Positions 21,338 through 31,838 of a stretch of 64,000 nt of DNA are shown one piece after another; the first letter of the stretch is position 1, and every line of letters begins with the position of its first letter. A program made the translations under genes and the position numbers. Location of the stretch: contig JAGTXO010000012.1 of NCBI GenBank assembly GCA_019448385.1, positions 828,501 to 892,500 of the forward strand. Direction: 5' to 3'. The DNA is from Diacronema lutheri (lineage: Eukaryota; Haptophyta; Pavlovophyceae; Pavlovales; Pavlovaceae). The notes below the pieces were generated by a model, which had not been told where the DNA came from, did not search any database, and worked only from the letters and a program-made list of their open reading frames with translations.

Positions 21338-24300
21338 TCAATTGGCAAGTGTGAGCGCGGCGCGATCGGCTGGGCGCTTTTTGCTCGTCACGGCCTTGCC
21401 AGCCACCGTGCCCTCGCCGCGCTCGCCCTCCGTGGGCTCCGACGCGCTCAACACGGTGCGCGAGACGGTCGATGCGCCTACGCGCGGCGCGCGGCGGCCG
21501 CGCGACCGTGGGCGGCGCGCCGCGATGGGAGGGCGGGCACGGCGCCGCGGCGGCGCGCGAGCGAACGACGGCAAGGTACGCCGCAGCGCACCGTCCACAA
21601 ACTTGGTGCGGAAGATGACGTTTGCATTGTTGAACATGCCCTCCTTGAGAGAGACGACGACAAACTGCGACTGTCGAAAGTGCTTGCGGATCATCGCGCC
21701 AATGTTCTGCGTGTGGCTCAGATCGAGCGCGGCGTCCACCTCGTCGAGAATGTAGAGCGGCGCCGGTTTGAAAAGCAGCAGCGCGAGCACGAGCGAGAGC
21801 GCGACGAGCGAGCGCTGCCCGCCCGACAACTCGAGGAGCGAAGGCTTCCACACGCTGCCGAGCGCGACGTGGATCACGAGGCCGTCGTGAATAGTCTGGC
21901 CCGCCGGCGGCTGCAGCTTGGCGTCCGAGCTGGGCAGCAGCGTGCCAAAGATGGAGCCGAAGTCCGCGTTCACCTTTGCGTACGTCTTCTCGAGCGCCTC
22001 CTGCTCGCGCGCGCGCGACCCACGCTGGGCAATTAGGCTGGCGCCAGGGTCCGCGCGCGAAACGGGGCGGGCGCACGCGGCGCGCGCGGCGCGCGCGCGG
22101 CGCGCGCGCCTTCTTCTTCTTGTCAAGCTGCGCGATCACCGCCTCGATCTTGCCCTTGTCCGCGCACACGATCTGCTGCTTGCGCACGAGTTCGTCGTGC
22201 TCCGCCTCCGCGCGCTCGAACATGGCGAGCGCCTTCTTGTTCACGCGCTTCGAGAGCGCCTCGTGCTCGCGTCGCAGCGTGCGCAGCCGCTCCGCCGCCT
22301 TGGACACGTCGCGCGCGGCAAAGTCGTAGTCCGAGCCCACGCGCCCAAAGTGCGGCTCGTCGATGCTGATCCACGCATGCGCCGCACGCAGCTCGTCGCA
22401 CGCGCCGCGCGCGGCGTCGGCGTCGCGCCGCGCGCGCTGCAGCCGCTGCTCGCACTTCTTCGCTTCGAGTCGCCGTTCGGCAACGCGCTTGCCGAGCGCG
22501 AGCGCCGCCGCGCGCGCGCCCGCCGCCGCGTCCGCGTGCTGGCGCAGCTGCGCGCGATGCGAGCCGAGCTGCGCCTCGAGCCGAGCGTGGCGTTCGGCGG
22601 CGAGCGCGTGCGCGGCGGCGAGCGCGTCCGCCTCGGCGGCGAGCGCCATGCCGTCCCGCTCCGCACCCTCTGCCTGCGCGCGCAGCGCGGCTGCCTCGTC
22701 GGTGGACGCGGCCGTCGCGAGCTCGGCGCGCGCGAGCGCCTCGCGCGCGCCGTCGAGCGCCTTGGCCTTGGCGGCGAGCGCTTTCTTGCCGTCGGCAATC
22801 GCGGCTTTGAGGCGCGAGAGCTGCGCGCCGCTGTCCGCTGCGAACTCCGCCTGTGCCGCGCGCAGCTCGGCCACCGTCCGCGTCGCCGCCGCCTCAGCGC
22901 TTGCTGCCGCGTCGCGCGCGGCGTCGCACGCGGCCGCCTCGGCGACGAGCGCTTCGTGCGCGGCCACGAGCCGGCCGTATGCCGAGGCGCCGAGGCGCTC
23001 GCGCGCGAGGGCGATGGCGTGCTGCGTGAGCTGCAGCTCGCCCGCGAGGCGCGCGCCCTCATCGGCCGCCGCCGCCGCCGCATCGGCGCGCACGCCGAGC
23101 GCGCGCGCGGCGGCTTCGGCCGCGTCCGCTTCCGCGCGCGCTGCAACGAGCGCGGCCGCGCGCGCGAGGAGACCGTCGCCGGCGGGCGCGCGCGAGCCGC
23201 CGGTGAGCGTGCCGGTGGGCGAGAAGAGGTCGCCGTCGAGCGTGACGCACGCCACGCCTACCGACCGATCGAAGGCGAGCCGCTTGGCCGTCGGCGCGTC
23301 CGCGCAGAGCAACGCGCCGCCAAACGCGTAGGCGACGGCGGGCGCGAGATCGGCCGCGTGCTCGAGCAGCGCGAGCGGCGACCAGACATTCTCGTCGCCG
23401 ACGAGCTTGCGCGCGGCGGCGAGCGTCGCCGGTGGCAGCACGCGCGCCGCGACGCGGTTGAGCGGCACGAAGGTCGTGCGCCTCTGCAGCTTGCCTCTGC
23501 TGATGAGCAGCTTGGCCGTTTCATCATCGCGCACGACCACGTGCGCCAGCTTCCCGCCAGCGATCACCTCGAGCGCGAGCGCCATGCGCGCGTCGCGCAC
23601 GCGCACGAGCTCGGCGATGGTCCCCTTCACGCGCGCTGCGTCGAAGGTGCTGTCCGGACGCGCGTACCGGAACGCGCCGCCGCCCGCGCGCGCACCGAGC
23701 GCGTCGGCGCGCGCGCGCAGCTCGACGGCGCGCGCATCGGCCACGCGCGCCTGCGCGCCGAGCTCGGCGGCAACGGCGTCGTCATGGCCGAGCGCGTCGA
23801 GGCGCGCGCGCGCCGCCGCCTCCGCCCGCTCGAGACCCGTCAGCTCGGCCTGCCCCTTGTCGCCCTCCTTCTTGGCCGCGCGCACCTTGTGCGCCGCCTC
23901 CACCAACTCGGCGCGCAGGTGCTGCGCGCGCAGCGCCGCGCGCTTCGCCTCCGACGCGGCGCTCGCCGCGTCCGACGCGGCCTGCTGCTCCTGCGCGGCG
24001 AGCGTGTTCGCCGTCGCGTCCGCGCCCACGCCGAGCTGCGCCTCGTATGTCGCCTGCCGCTTGCGCTGCTCGGCGTCCGCGGCGGCGTGCTCAGCGCCGA
24101 GCGCGTCGGCGCGCGCGCGCAGCGGCTCGGCTGCGCCGCGCGCGCCCGCCGCGCGCTCGAGCTCGGCGGCGGCGGCGCGGTGCTCGCGCGCGGCGTCAAG
24201 CTCGCGCTGCGCAGCCTCGCGCTTGTGCCCCGCCGCCGCGTGCGCCGTGAGAACCTCGCGGCCGAGCTGCTCCGCCTCGGCCTGCAGCTTGCGTGCGCCC

Positions 24301-25181
24301 GCTGAGCCGGCCGCATCGCCCTGTGCAGCCGCGGCGCCCGCCTCCTCCTCCTTGGCGGCCTGCTCGGCGAGAAGCTCGGCAATGGTGGCGAGCTGCGCGG
24401 CGTGCTCCGCCTTGAGCTCCTCGAGCGCCTCGCCGCCCTGCTCGCACGCGCGCCGCGCGGCGCAGAAGTCGTGCGCGGTCACGAGGCGCTCGAGCCGCTC
24501 GCACTCTGCCGACGATGCGGTGAACTGCATGTACTGCCCGCGCTCGGTGCGCAGCTTGTCCAGCGTCGGTGTGATTTCCTCGACGAGCACCTTTCGAATC
24601 TCCTCGACCTTTGCGTCCTTCTTCTCGATCGTCTTGACGGCCGCCTCGCGCTTCATCTCAAACATGCGCGTGCCCGCCGCCTCCTCGATCATGCCGAGCA
24701 CCTCGGGCGGCTTCATGTTGATCACCTTTGTGATGCGCCCCTGCATGATGAGGAAGTGCGGGTTGTTCACGTTGAGCTGCACCGAGTGGAACATGTTTTG
24801 CACGCGCGACAGCTGCGCCGTGTGCCCGTTGATCAGGTACTTGTTGCGCCCACCCTTTGCGATCTGGCGCGTGACCGTGATCTGCGCGTACTCTTCGTAG
24901 CCGACGGGCGAGTTCTCGCGGTCCGAATTGTCAAAGACGATCGTCACCGTTGCCTTCGTCACGCCGTTCTGCCCGTGCCCGTACACGAGCTCGTCCAGCT
25001 TTCCCGCGCGCACCTGCGACAGGTTGGAGATGCCGAGCACAAAGCAGATCGCGTCCAGGATGTTGGACTTGCCCGAGCCGTTCAGCCCGGTGATCGCGTT
25101 GAACTTGCGGTCAAACCCAGCGATGACCGTGCGCACCTTGTACGACTTGAACCCGTCGACGATGATCTCGTCGATGTGCAT
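21338..25181 (-). CDS. SMC2: SMC2, condensin ATPase subunit
   Basis: Exons 25181-22110 and 22000-21338, 1244 aa (human 1197). It starts [18 protein letters not shown], the true SMC2 start, with Walker [10 protein letters not shown] near residue 32, Q-loop [18 protein letters not shown], hinge around residues 510-680 ([14 protein letters not shown]), long Ala/Arg/Glu coiled coils on both sides, signature [13 protein letters not shown] and Walker [18 protein letters not shown]. With SMC4 and kleisin it compacts mitotic chromosomes. The intron joins AQLDKKKK to [18 protein letters not shown], as in other SMC2 proteins, and has a GC donor (AAG|GCGCGC). The nearest GT would insert 11 Ala/Arg/Pro residues there. 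Confidence 0.95.
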
Positions 25182-25351
25182 CGCGGCCGCGCGCCCCTGC
25201 ACTCGCTGCGCTGTGCAGCCTGCGCGCCAATCCGCAACGATTTGAAATCGGGCTCGCGGCAGTGAGGCCAATTTCTTTGACTGGACGCATAATAGTATTT
25301 AAAATGTTCGAACACAGGCAAAGTGCAACGGACCCGTGATTTTCGGGCAGA
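25182..25351. promoter_or_regulatory. bidirectional promoter, SMC2 / cyclophilin
   Basis: There are 170 bp between the two divergent ATGs. It contains a locally AT-rich core with TATTTAAAAT at 25296-25305, a TATA-like element about 50 bp before the cyclophilin ATG, and CCAAT at 25268-25272. These are motif matches only. Confidence 0.35.
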
Positions 25352-26092
25352 ATGGCTCCTGTCGCGATTCCCCGTCGGCGCGGCGTCGTAGTCGTCATGC
25401 TCGCCTTGTCGGCGTGCACTTCGGCGACGGTGCGCGCCGGTCATGCGCGCCTCGCGCGCTCTGCACAGCCGATGTCGCGCTCGGCAGTGGCGGCGCCAGC
25501 CCGCCGAGCGCCGCGACGCCCGGCGCGCGCGGCGGCGCGCTCGGCGGCGCGCATGCTCTTTGGCTTTGGCGCGCCGCCACCACCGCAGGCGGCCGTCACG
25601 GATCGCTGCTTCCTAGACGTCGTCATCCTCAGTCCAAACGGGCGCGAAAAATACCCCGTGGGTCGGTTGGAGCTTGCGCTCTTTGGCGACGCCGCTCCAG
25701 CGTGCGTCGCGCGCTTCAAGCAGCTGGTCAGCCCCGACGGCAGTACGCCCCCGCCGCTCAAGGGCGTCTCATTCCACCGCACGCTCAAGGATTTCATTGT
25801 CCAATCGGGCAAGCTGCCAGACGCGCGGCCGTTCGCGCCGTTCGCGGCTGAGAAGAACGGGCTCGTGCACTTGCCGGGATCGCTCTCGATGAGCCAGGAC
25901 GAGGCGGCCTTGTGCACGTCCGAGTTCTTCGTTGCCGTCCGCGCCGCGCCCGAGTGCGATGGCTTGTACACGGTCTTCGGCCAGGCGACGGCCGGGATGA
26001 AGGAGGTCATCAACGACATCAACAAGCGCGCCGGCAGTGCGGACGGCGCGCCGTGGGCGAGCTACGAGATCGCAAGCTGCGGGCTCCTCTGA
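25352..26092 (+). CDS. plastid-targeted cyclophilin-type peptidyl-prolyl isomerase
   Basis: Single exon, 246 aa. Residues 1-30 are a signal peptide (hydrophobic VVVVMLALSACTSATVRA) and residues 30-75 are Arg/Ala/Ser-rich like a transit peptide, the bipartite presequence of secondary red plastids. The mature part has the cyclophilin fold: GRLELALFGDAAPACVARFK, the active-site segment SFHRTLKDFIVQSGKL (catalytic Arg kept in FHR), then FFVAVRAAPECDGLYTVFGQ. It differs from textbook cyclophilins around the second half of the active site, so activity may be weak. Only 29 bp separate its stop from the convergent glycosyltransferase stop. Confidence 0.85.
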   Translation: MAPVAIPRRRGVVVVMLALSACTSATVRAGHARLARSAQPMSRSAVAAPARRAPRRPARAAARSAARMLFGFGAPPPPQAAVTDRCFLDVVILSPNGREKYPVGRLELALFGDAAPACVARFKQLVSPDGSTPPPLKGVSFHRTLKDFIVQSGKLPDARPFAPFAAEKNGLVHLPGSLSMSQDEAALCTSEFFVAVRAAPECDGLYTVFGQATAGMKEVINDINKRAGSADGAPWASYEIASCGLL

Positions 26093-26121
26093 GCCAGCGA
26101 GCTGCAGACGACGCGCTCGAA

Positions 26122-27573
26122 TCACGGCGGCCGTTGGAAGAATTGTTGGTCTGTCAGCCATTGCGCGTCGGGCAGCCCGGAGGCCACGCCGGCCGCGCAG
26201 TTCCGCGTATGCAGCACGTGGCAGCGCGCAAAGGCTGTCCACGGCCGACGGCAGTTCCACCGGGGGTCGGCGTAGGTCGTGTTCGCGGCGAACGCGACGA
26301 TCGCGAGCGGCTGATCGAAGCCGGCGTTCTTGCCAAAGAGCGTGTTGCCGCGCTCGACGATCTCGCGCGCCAGCTGGTCGAGGAGGCGCAGGTGCCCGGC
26401 CTTGCACATGTGCGCGCAGTCGAGCACAAAGACGCCCGCATTCGTCGCCTGCGCGTCATCCGAGTAAAAGCCGTAGCGCAGGCCGAGCGGCTCGGACAGG
26501 TTGTAGCGCTCGCGCGTGTACACACGGTCGTGCCGCTGCCTGCGCACCAGCCCAAGCGGGTAGCGCGCGCTGAGCGGCAGGCGGAAGAGCGGCGAGAGCT
26601 CGCGCATCGCGCACGTGTCCGCGTCGAGGTAGATGGCGCGCGTCACCCCGGCGTGCAGGAGGAGCTGCGACGCGAACCAGCGGAAGATGAGCGTGGGCGC
26701 GACTTCGACCAGGTCGATGCGTCCCTTGCTCTTGCCCGGCGCGCGCTTGAACGCGGTCCAGCTCGACAGGATCGAGAGGAGGCGCGCATGCCGAAGCCAC
26801 TCGCCCGTCGCGCGCACGAGCGTGAGCGTCACGCCGCCGTCACGCGCAGGGCGCGCTGGGTGCGGGGATGGCGGCGGCTCGCACGACTCGTCGACGCGCG
26901 TGCTGGCCATCTCGCGGCACACGTTGTGGCCCGAGCCGGTGGCGAGCGAGTTTGGCGCAAGGCGCTCACGCCGCCACGCGGGCACGAGCGCTGCGCACAA
27001 GTCGATCGGCGGCGCGCTCGACGCGTTCGCGCCAAAGACGACGACGAGCAGTCGCAGGGCGCCGTGCTGCGCGCGCGTGCGCACCGCCGCGACGAGCGAC
27101 ATGTTCAGCGCGAAGAGCGTGGTGTGTGAGAGCCGCGGGGTGACCACCCAGTACACCGTCGTCGGCGATCCGTCGCGCAGCTCGGTCCCGGCGGACGGAC
27201 GGTGCCAGCGCGGGTCCGCCTGCTCGGAGACTTGCGGCAGCAGGTCGAAGCGGGTCGTGCGCTCGCGGAAGCGCGCGAAGCGAGCCGCAACCATGCGCGC
27301 GCGAATGTCTGCGGGCGGTGGACGCATCTGCCAGTCGATGCGGTCGTCGCCGTCCGGGGCACGCACGGGCAGCTCGTTCACACCCGGCTGCTCGCGCGAT
27401 GCTGCCGACGTGCCTGTGCGCGCGCGCTCCGCTGAGCGCGTGTGCGGCCAAGTGCGCGGCGCGTCCACCGGCGAGGCCACACCCCCAAGTGCCAACGGCT
27501 GTGGCCCTAAAAGCGCCAGCAGCGCGAGCGCGAGCCCGCGTCCCATGCATGATCTAGTCCCGTCCGACTCCAT
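26122..27573 (-). CDS. glycosyltransferase family 8-like protein, secretory
   Basis: Single exon, 483 aa from ATG 27573. An N-terminal hydrophobic stretch (LALALLALLGPQPLALG) suggests a signal peptide or anchor. The catalytic domain has the DxD motif in AIYLDADTCAMRELSPLF, preceded by APTLIFRWFASQLLL and followed by QATNAGVFVLD and GNTLFGKNAGFDQPLAIVAF, the order typical of GT-A fold GT8 enzymes. It should transfer a sugar from a nucleotide donor in the ER or Golgi; donor and acceptor are unknown. N-glycosylation sequons are visible (NMSL, NLSE, NTTY). A perfect palindrome lies about 90 bp upstream of the start. Confidence 0.8.
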   Translation of the reverse strand: MESDGTRSCMGRGLALALLALLGPQPLALGGVASPVDAPRTWPHTRSAERARTGTSAASREQPGVNELPVRAPDGDDRIDWQMRPPPADIRARMVAARFARFRERTTRFDLLPQVSEQADPRWHRPSAGTELRDGSPTTVYWVVTPRLSHTTLFALNMSLVAAVRTRAQHGALRLLVVVFGANASSAPPIDLCAALVPAWRRERLAPNSLATGSGHNVCREMASTRVDESCEPPPSPHPARPARDGGVTLTLVRATGEWLRHARLLSILSSWTAFKRAPGKSKGRIDLVEVAPTLIFRWFASQLLLHAGVTRAIYLDADTCAMRELSPLFRLPLSARYPLGLVRRQRHDRVYTRERYNLSEPLGLRYGFYSDDAQATNAGVFVLDCAHMCKAGHLRLLDQLAREIVERGNTLFGKNAGFDQPLAIVAFAANTTYADPRWNCRRPWTAFARCHVLHTRNCAAGVASGLPDAQWLTDQQFFQRPP

Positions 27574-27662
27574 CGTTGGGCCGTCGCGCGTCAGTCAGCG
27601 TCAGGCTGACCAGTCGGGGCAGGGGTGCAGGGCCCACGCGGTAGGGCCCGCGCACCATGGGC

Positions 27663-27680
27663 CATGGGCCATGGCCCATG
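27663..27680. promoter_or_regulatory. 18-bp perfect palindrome with flanking repeats
   Basis: CATGGGCCATGGCCCATG reads the same on both strands. It extends a run of CCATGGG-type units from about 27655 and is flanked by GGGGCCCACGCG-like repeats at about 27630 and 27686. It sits between the coiled-coil gene stop (27715) and the GT8 start (27573), so it is a candidate control element for the latter. Confidence 0.4.
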
Positions 27681-27714
27681 CTGCGGGGCCCACGCGCGAA
27701 TGGACCGAGCACCA

Positions 27715-30340
27715 TCATCGGCCATTCATCGAGTGCCACGGGGTCGCCCACGACGGCATGCCGAGCGGCGCGCTGCTCAGCTCGGCGGCAACTGCTGTGG
27801 GCGGCTGCGCGCGATGCATCTGCGCGGGCGGAAGGGCGTCGTGGAAATCACTCAGGCTGAAGGCCGCACCTCCGCTTCTGAATAGCGGCGGCGGGAGTGC
27901 CGACGGCGCGACAGGCTGGTGCAGCCCGCTCCCAATCTGCGCGCAGCCCGTGCCGAGCGCGTGCGGACCAACCGCCGCAGTTGCCCACCGCAGGGCAGTC
28001 GCGAGCTGCTCCTTGAGCGCGCCCACCTCGCGCTGGTGCTCGTGCTGCGCGGCGCGCGGTGCGGCGAGGCGACGCGCGCGTGCGTTTGGGCGGATGCGCG
28101 CGGCGAAGGGCGAATGCGCGCGGCGAAGGGCGCAAAGGGCCCAGCGTCGACGCGCAACGGCTGCGCGCGCGCGCGGCGCGTGGGCGCAGCGCCGCGCGCG
28201 GCGCGCGCGCACCCGCGCGTCGAGCGCGCGCTGCTCCGCGTCCGCCCGATCGGCGAGCGCGAGGGTGCGAAGTCGAGAGAGCTCGTCCTCGAGCTTGCGT
28301 ACCCGGCGCATCAGAGCGCCTCGGTCCACGTCGAGCTCGGCGCCCGCCGCGCCGCACACGCGCGCCGGCGGCCATGCGTGCCAGCTGCTCGCGCCGCTCT
28401 GCGCCTCGCCCTGCTTGGCGTGGTCGAAATCGAACAACGAGGCGGCGGACGATGCCGCGGTGACGGCGGTGGGCGCGCCAACGCCGTGCGCGCAGCCGCT
28501 GCTTCCGCCAACCGGCCCATGAGGCGCGGCGACGCGCCGTGCGCTGACCTGCGCGTCCGGCTTCGCGGCAGCGGGCGCGGCGGGCGCGAGCGGCGTTGCG
28601 CCGGCGAGCATTGAGAGGGTCGGAATGGTCGCGCCCCGCTGTTGCGCTTGCGTCCGCGGGCTTCCCGCCCACCTGAGCGGCAGGGCGGGCGTGCCAACAA
28701 GCGGCGACTGCTGCGGCGGTGCAGGCGGCGGCCGAACGGCGCTTCCGCCGCCGCCCGCCGCCGCCCTCTCGTGACGCGGCGGCTGCGGCGGGGCGGGCAT
28801 CTGCGCGGCAGCGGCGGCGTGCTGCGCCGCGCTCTGCTGCTGCGCGTTCAGCGAGAGCGGCGCCTGCGGCAGCGCGGCCGCTCGCACCCTCTCGCGCCCG
28901 TCGTGTGTTCTCTCGTCTGCACGCGCGCGCTCGCGCAGCAGCTCGCGCTCGCGCGCCGCGTCCCCGCTGCCGCGCGCGGGGCCCATCTGCACCCAGCTGC
29001 CACCCACCTGCTCGCTACCGCCGCCGGCACCGCGCGCACCGCCGGCCGCGCGCGGCGGCGCGGGCGGCACACTGTCGGCTGCCCGGGAGGTGGCGCCGGT
29101 TCGGGCCGCCTTGCCCGTGCCCCTGCCCGCCGTCTGCTTGGCCGCGACAGCCTGCGCTTTCGCCGAGAGCGCGAGCAGCCGCACGCCCTCGTCGTCCGAG
29201 CCGGCGGGTGAAGGCGAGTCGGAGTTTGAGTCGGAGTTCGACTTTGACCCCTGCGCCCGCTCCACAGGTCGCGCCATCGGCGCCGTGTGCGCGTCGCGGG
29301 CTTCGGCGCGCACCTCGACCGCAGGCGCAGCAGCGGGTGCGGTCACTGCCTCCTCCTCCTCCTCCTCCTCCACCTCCTCCTCTTCCCTGCGCGCTGCTGC
29401 TCCGGTTGCGCTCTTGCGCCTCCCCTTGAGCTTTGCCGCCTTTTGCCGCTTCTTCACGCGCCGCCGCTCGGAGCGCTCCTTCTCCGCGGCCTCCTCGAGG
29501 ATGAGCTGCTCCTGCAGCACACGCCTGCGCTCGGCCTCCTCTGCCAGCTCCGCGGCCGATGGCTGCGTGTGCGCCGGCATGGCGCTGCCGCTACGCCGCG
29601 GCGTGCGGCCGTCAGCGCCGCCGCCAACGTCGGCTCCGCCCGCCGCCGCGCCGCCGCGCCAGCGTGAGCTCGCCGTGCGCGCGAGGCCCGCGACGATATC
29701 GAGCGACGGCTCGAGCGCCTCATCGCTCGTCATCGCCTGCAGCACGATCACCTCGCCGCCGACAAAGCCGAGCGACTTCGGGCTCGCCTTCTCGTCCTCG
29801 GCGGAGCGGAACGCGCTCTCAAACTGCGCCTGCGACATCTCCTCGCAACGCTCGACGCAAGACAGGCATTGTGCGTCGCGGCTCCACAGCACGCGCACCT
29901 GCCGTGCGCGCGCGCGCGCGCGCCCGCACGCGCGGCGAGGGCGCCGCAACGAGGCGGAGAAGCGTCATGAGCCACGCAGCTGCGGCGCGCCGAGTGCGGC
30001 GCGCATCCCTCGCCCACCACGCGGCCCACGCGCGCGCGCGCGACCGCGACAGCGCGTGCGCGCGACGGGCGCGCTCGCGTGGGGGGCGTGCGACCAGCAG
30101 CACGCAGCCAAGCCCGCGATGCTTGTCCGCGCGCACTCGGTGTGGCGGCGCCGGATACGAGTACTGGTGCTTGAGGCCCTTGAAGGTGCACGATGGCCCA
30201 TCGTCGATTGAGACGATGGTGCGGTCCTCAAAGAAGACTCGGCGCTCCTTCTTCGCGCTGCTTGGATCGACCAGCCGCGAGCGCACCCAGCACAGGATGG
30301 CCAACGGTGCCTTCTCTCCATCATCGGCGTCGTTCCCCAT
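27715..30340 (-). CDS. coiled-coil, low-complexity protein of unknown function
   Basis: Exons 30340-30137, 29898-28213 and 28044-27715; introns of 238 and 168 nt, both phase 0; 739 aa. The N-terminal ~130 residues are the only well-ordered part (LAILCWVRSRLV, RRVFFEDRTIVSIDDG, then VRVLWSRDAQCLSCVERCEE, GFVGGEVIVLQAM); I do not recognise the domain. It then has a basic KRQKAAKLKGRRKS segment, a Glu-rich run, a long Ala/Pro/Gln-rich stretch and a coiled coil around RKLEDELSRLRTLALADR that intron 2 interrupts; removing it restores the heptads. The second intron is a stop-free multiple of three. It is probably nuclear; function unknown. Confidence 0.65.
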
Positions 30341-30442
30341 CGTCGCAGATTTTGTCCACTGTCATCTTTGTCGAGTCACGCTCACTCACTGACTCACATG
30401 CACACTGGTCGTGCACGCGGCCGCACGGACCGCACCCCGCGC

Positions 30443-31618
30443 TCATCTGCCGAGCGCCCGGCGGGGCTCGCTCTCGAGCTCGTGCTCGTACTCGATGTTG
30501 ACTCGCCGGCGCTTCGCGCCGGCGCCCGGCTGCCCGTCCGGCGGCCGAGCGCCCGCTCCCGCCGCGCCGCGCTGCCCCTTGCCGCGCGGCTTGCGCTCGG
30601 TGGGCCGCGCGCCCTCGTCCTCGTCCTCATCCCCATCCTCTCCAACGTCGCTGTCGTCACCGTCTGCATCGTCCGGCGCTCGGAACGCGTAGTCGGCTGC
30701 GCGCGTGCGGCGCCGCGCGCGGCGGCGCGCGTGATCGGGGAAGACGTGCGGCGCGGCGCGAACGCGCAGAGGGCCGGGCGGTGGCGAAAGGCGCGGCGCA
30801 CCCTCCTCGAGGTCCTCGTCCTCCTCATCGACCAAGTCCTCGACAAACTCCATGCCCCCCTCCTCCTCCGCCTCCTCCTCCGCCTCCTCCTCGGCCTCCT
30901 CCTCCTTGTCGAGCAGCTTGCCGTACTCTTGCAGCGGGTAGTTGTAGATGTCGCCGTACGTGCCTGCTCGCAGGCGGGCGAGCAGCTCCTTTTCGATCGC
31001 CTTGTCAAGGTTTGCCGCGCGCTCCGCCTTGGCCTCGCGCCGCGAGTCGCGCTTCTCGCGCTTGGTGTGCACGCGCTCGAGCTTTGGGCGCGCCTTGAGC
31101 CGCAGCCGGCGCATACGGATGATGTACTGCGTGATCTTGGTCAGCCGCTGCTTGCACTTGTGCACGATGAACTTTGGCCAATACTGGAGGTGCTGGTCTA
31201 CTAGCTCGAGCGCCGCCATGTAGCTCTTGGGCAGCCGGATCCGCTCCCACAGCCGCTTGGGCGAGTGCGCACGCTCTGCGGTCTTGATCGCGAGGAAGAG
31301 CACGCCGTCCTCCTCGAGGATCGTTGCATACTGGCTCTGCGCGAGCGGGCAGGCGCTCTTGTTGCACAGGCCCGTGATGTTGTATTGGTTGCGGCACATG
31401 GTCTGCGTCTGCGTCTTCGCCTTGAACGAGCACTGGTTGTAGTTGATCACCTGCCAGATCACCTGCGCGCCCGCGTCGGCCGGCGGCCGCGGCAGGAGTG
31501 AGCAAGGCGTGTGCGGACGCGGCGCGGTGCAGTTGGAGGGACATGCACATGCTGCACCCGCGCAGCTTCGCGCGCGCCGGCGGCCGCCGCGTGTCGCGCG
31601 CACATCATCGGTGATCAT
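30443..31618 (-). CDS. MAK16: MAK16 homologue, 60S ribosome biogenesis factor
   Basis: Exons 31618-31604 (15 nt, MITDD) and 31462-30443, intron 141 nt (phase 0, GTGCGC...GCGCAG), 344 aa. The join gives [19 protein letters not shown], matching the N-terminus of MAK16. Conserved blocks follow: [19 protein letters not shown] (metal-binding cysteines), [38 protein letters not shown] and [20 protein letters not shown]. The tail is acidic (EEE runs) then basic, as in the family. MAK16 acts in the nucleolus in early 60S assembly. Its 5-codon first exon would be missed without the splice. Confidence 0.93.
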   Translation of the reverse strand: MITDDVRATRGGRRRARSCAGAACACPSNCTAPRPHTPCSLLPRPPADAGAQVIWQVINYNQCSFKAKTQTQTMCRNQYNITGLCNKSACPLAQSQYATILEEDGVLFLAIKTAERAHSPKRLWERIRLPKSYMAALELVDQHLQYWPKFIVHKCKQRLTKITQYIIRMRRLRLKARPKLERVHTKREKRDSRREAKAERAANLDKAIEKELLARLRAGTYGDIYNYPLQEYGKLLDKEEEAEEEAEEEAEEEGGMEFVEDLVDEEDEDLEEGAPRLSPPPGPLRVRAAPHVFPDHARRRARRRTRAADYAFRAPDDADGDDSDVGEDGDEDEDEGARPTERKPRGKGQRGAAGAGARPPDGQPGAGAKRRRVNIEYEHELESEPRRALGR

Positions 31619-31838
31619 CGCGGACGGGAGCTCAACACGAGGACTCGGGACCACGCGGCCATGAACGAGGTTTGTTTTCTCCGGCAAGTGTTTTGTAAAA
31701 GGCTTTTTTGAGTTGTTTCTCTCCGGGGGTGGCTTTTCCACGGCGCAGGGGGAAAACGCGCCGTGGGGTTTTGGCGCCCGGACCGTCCTCTGCTAGCATC
31801 GGTGCGAGGGTGGCGTGGGGCGGGGTGGGGGCGCGCGC

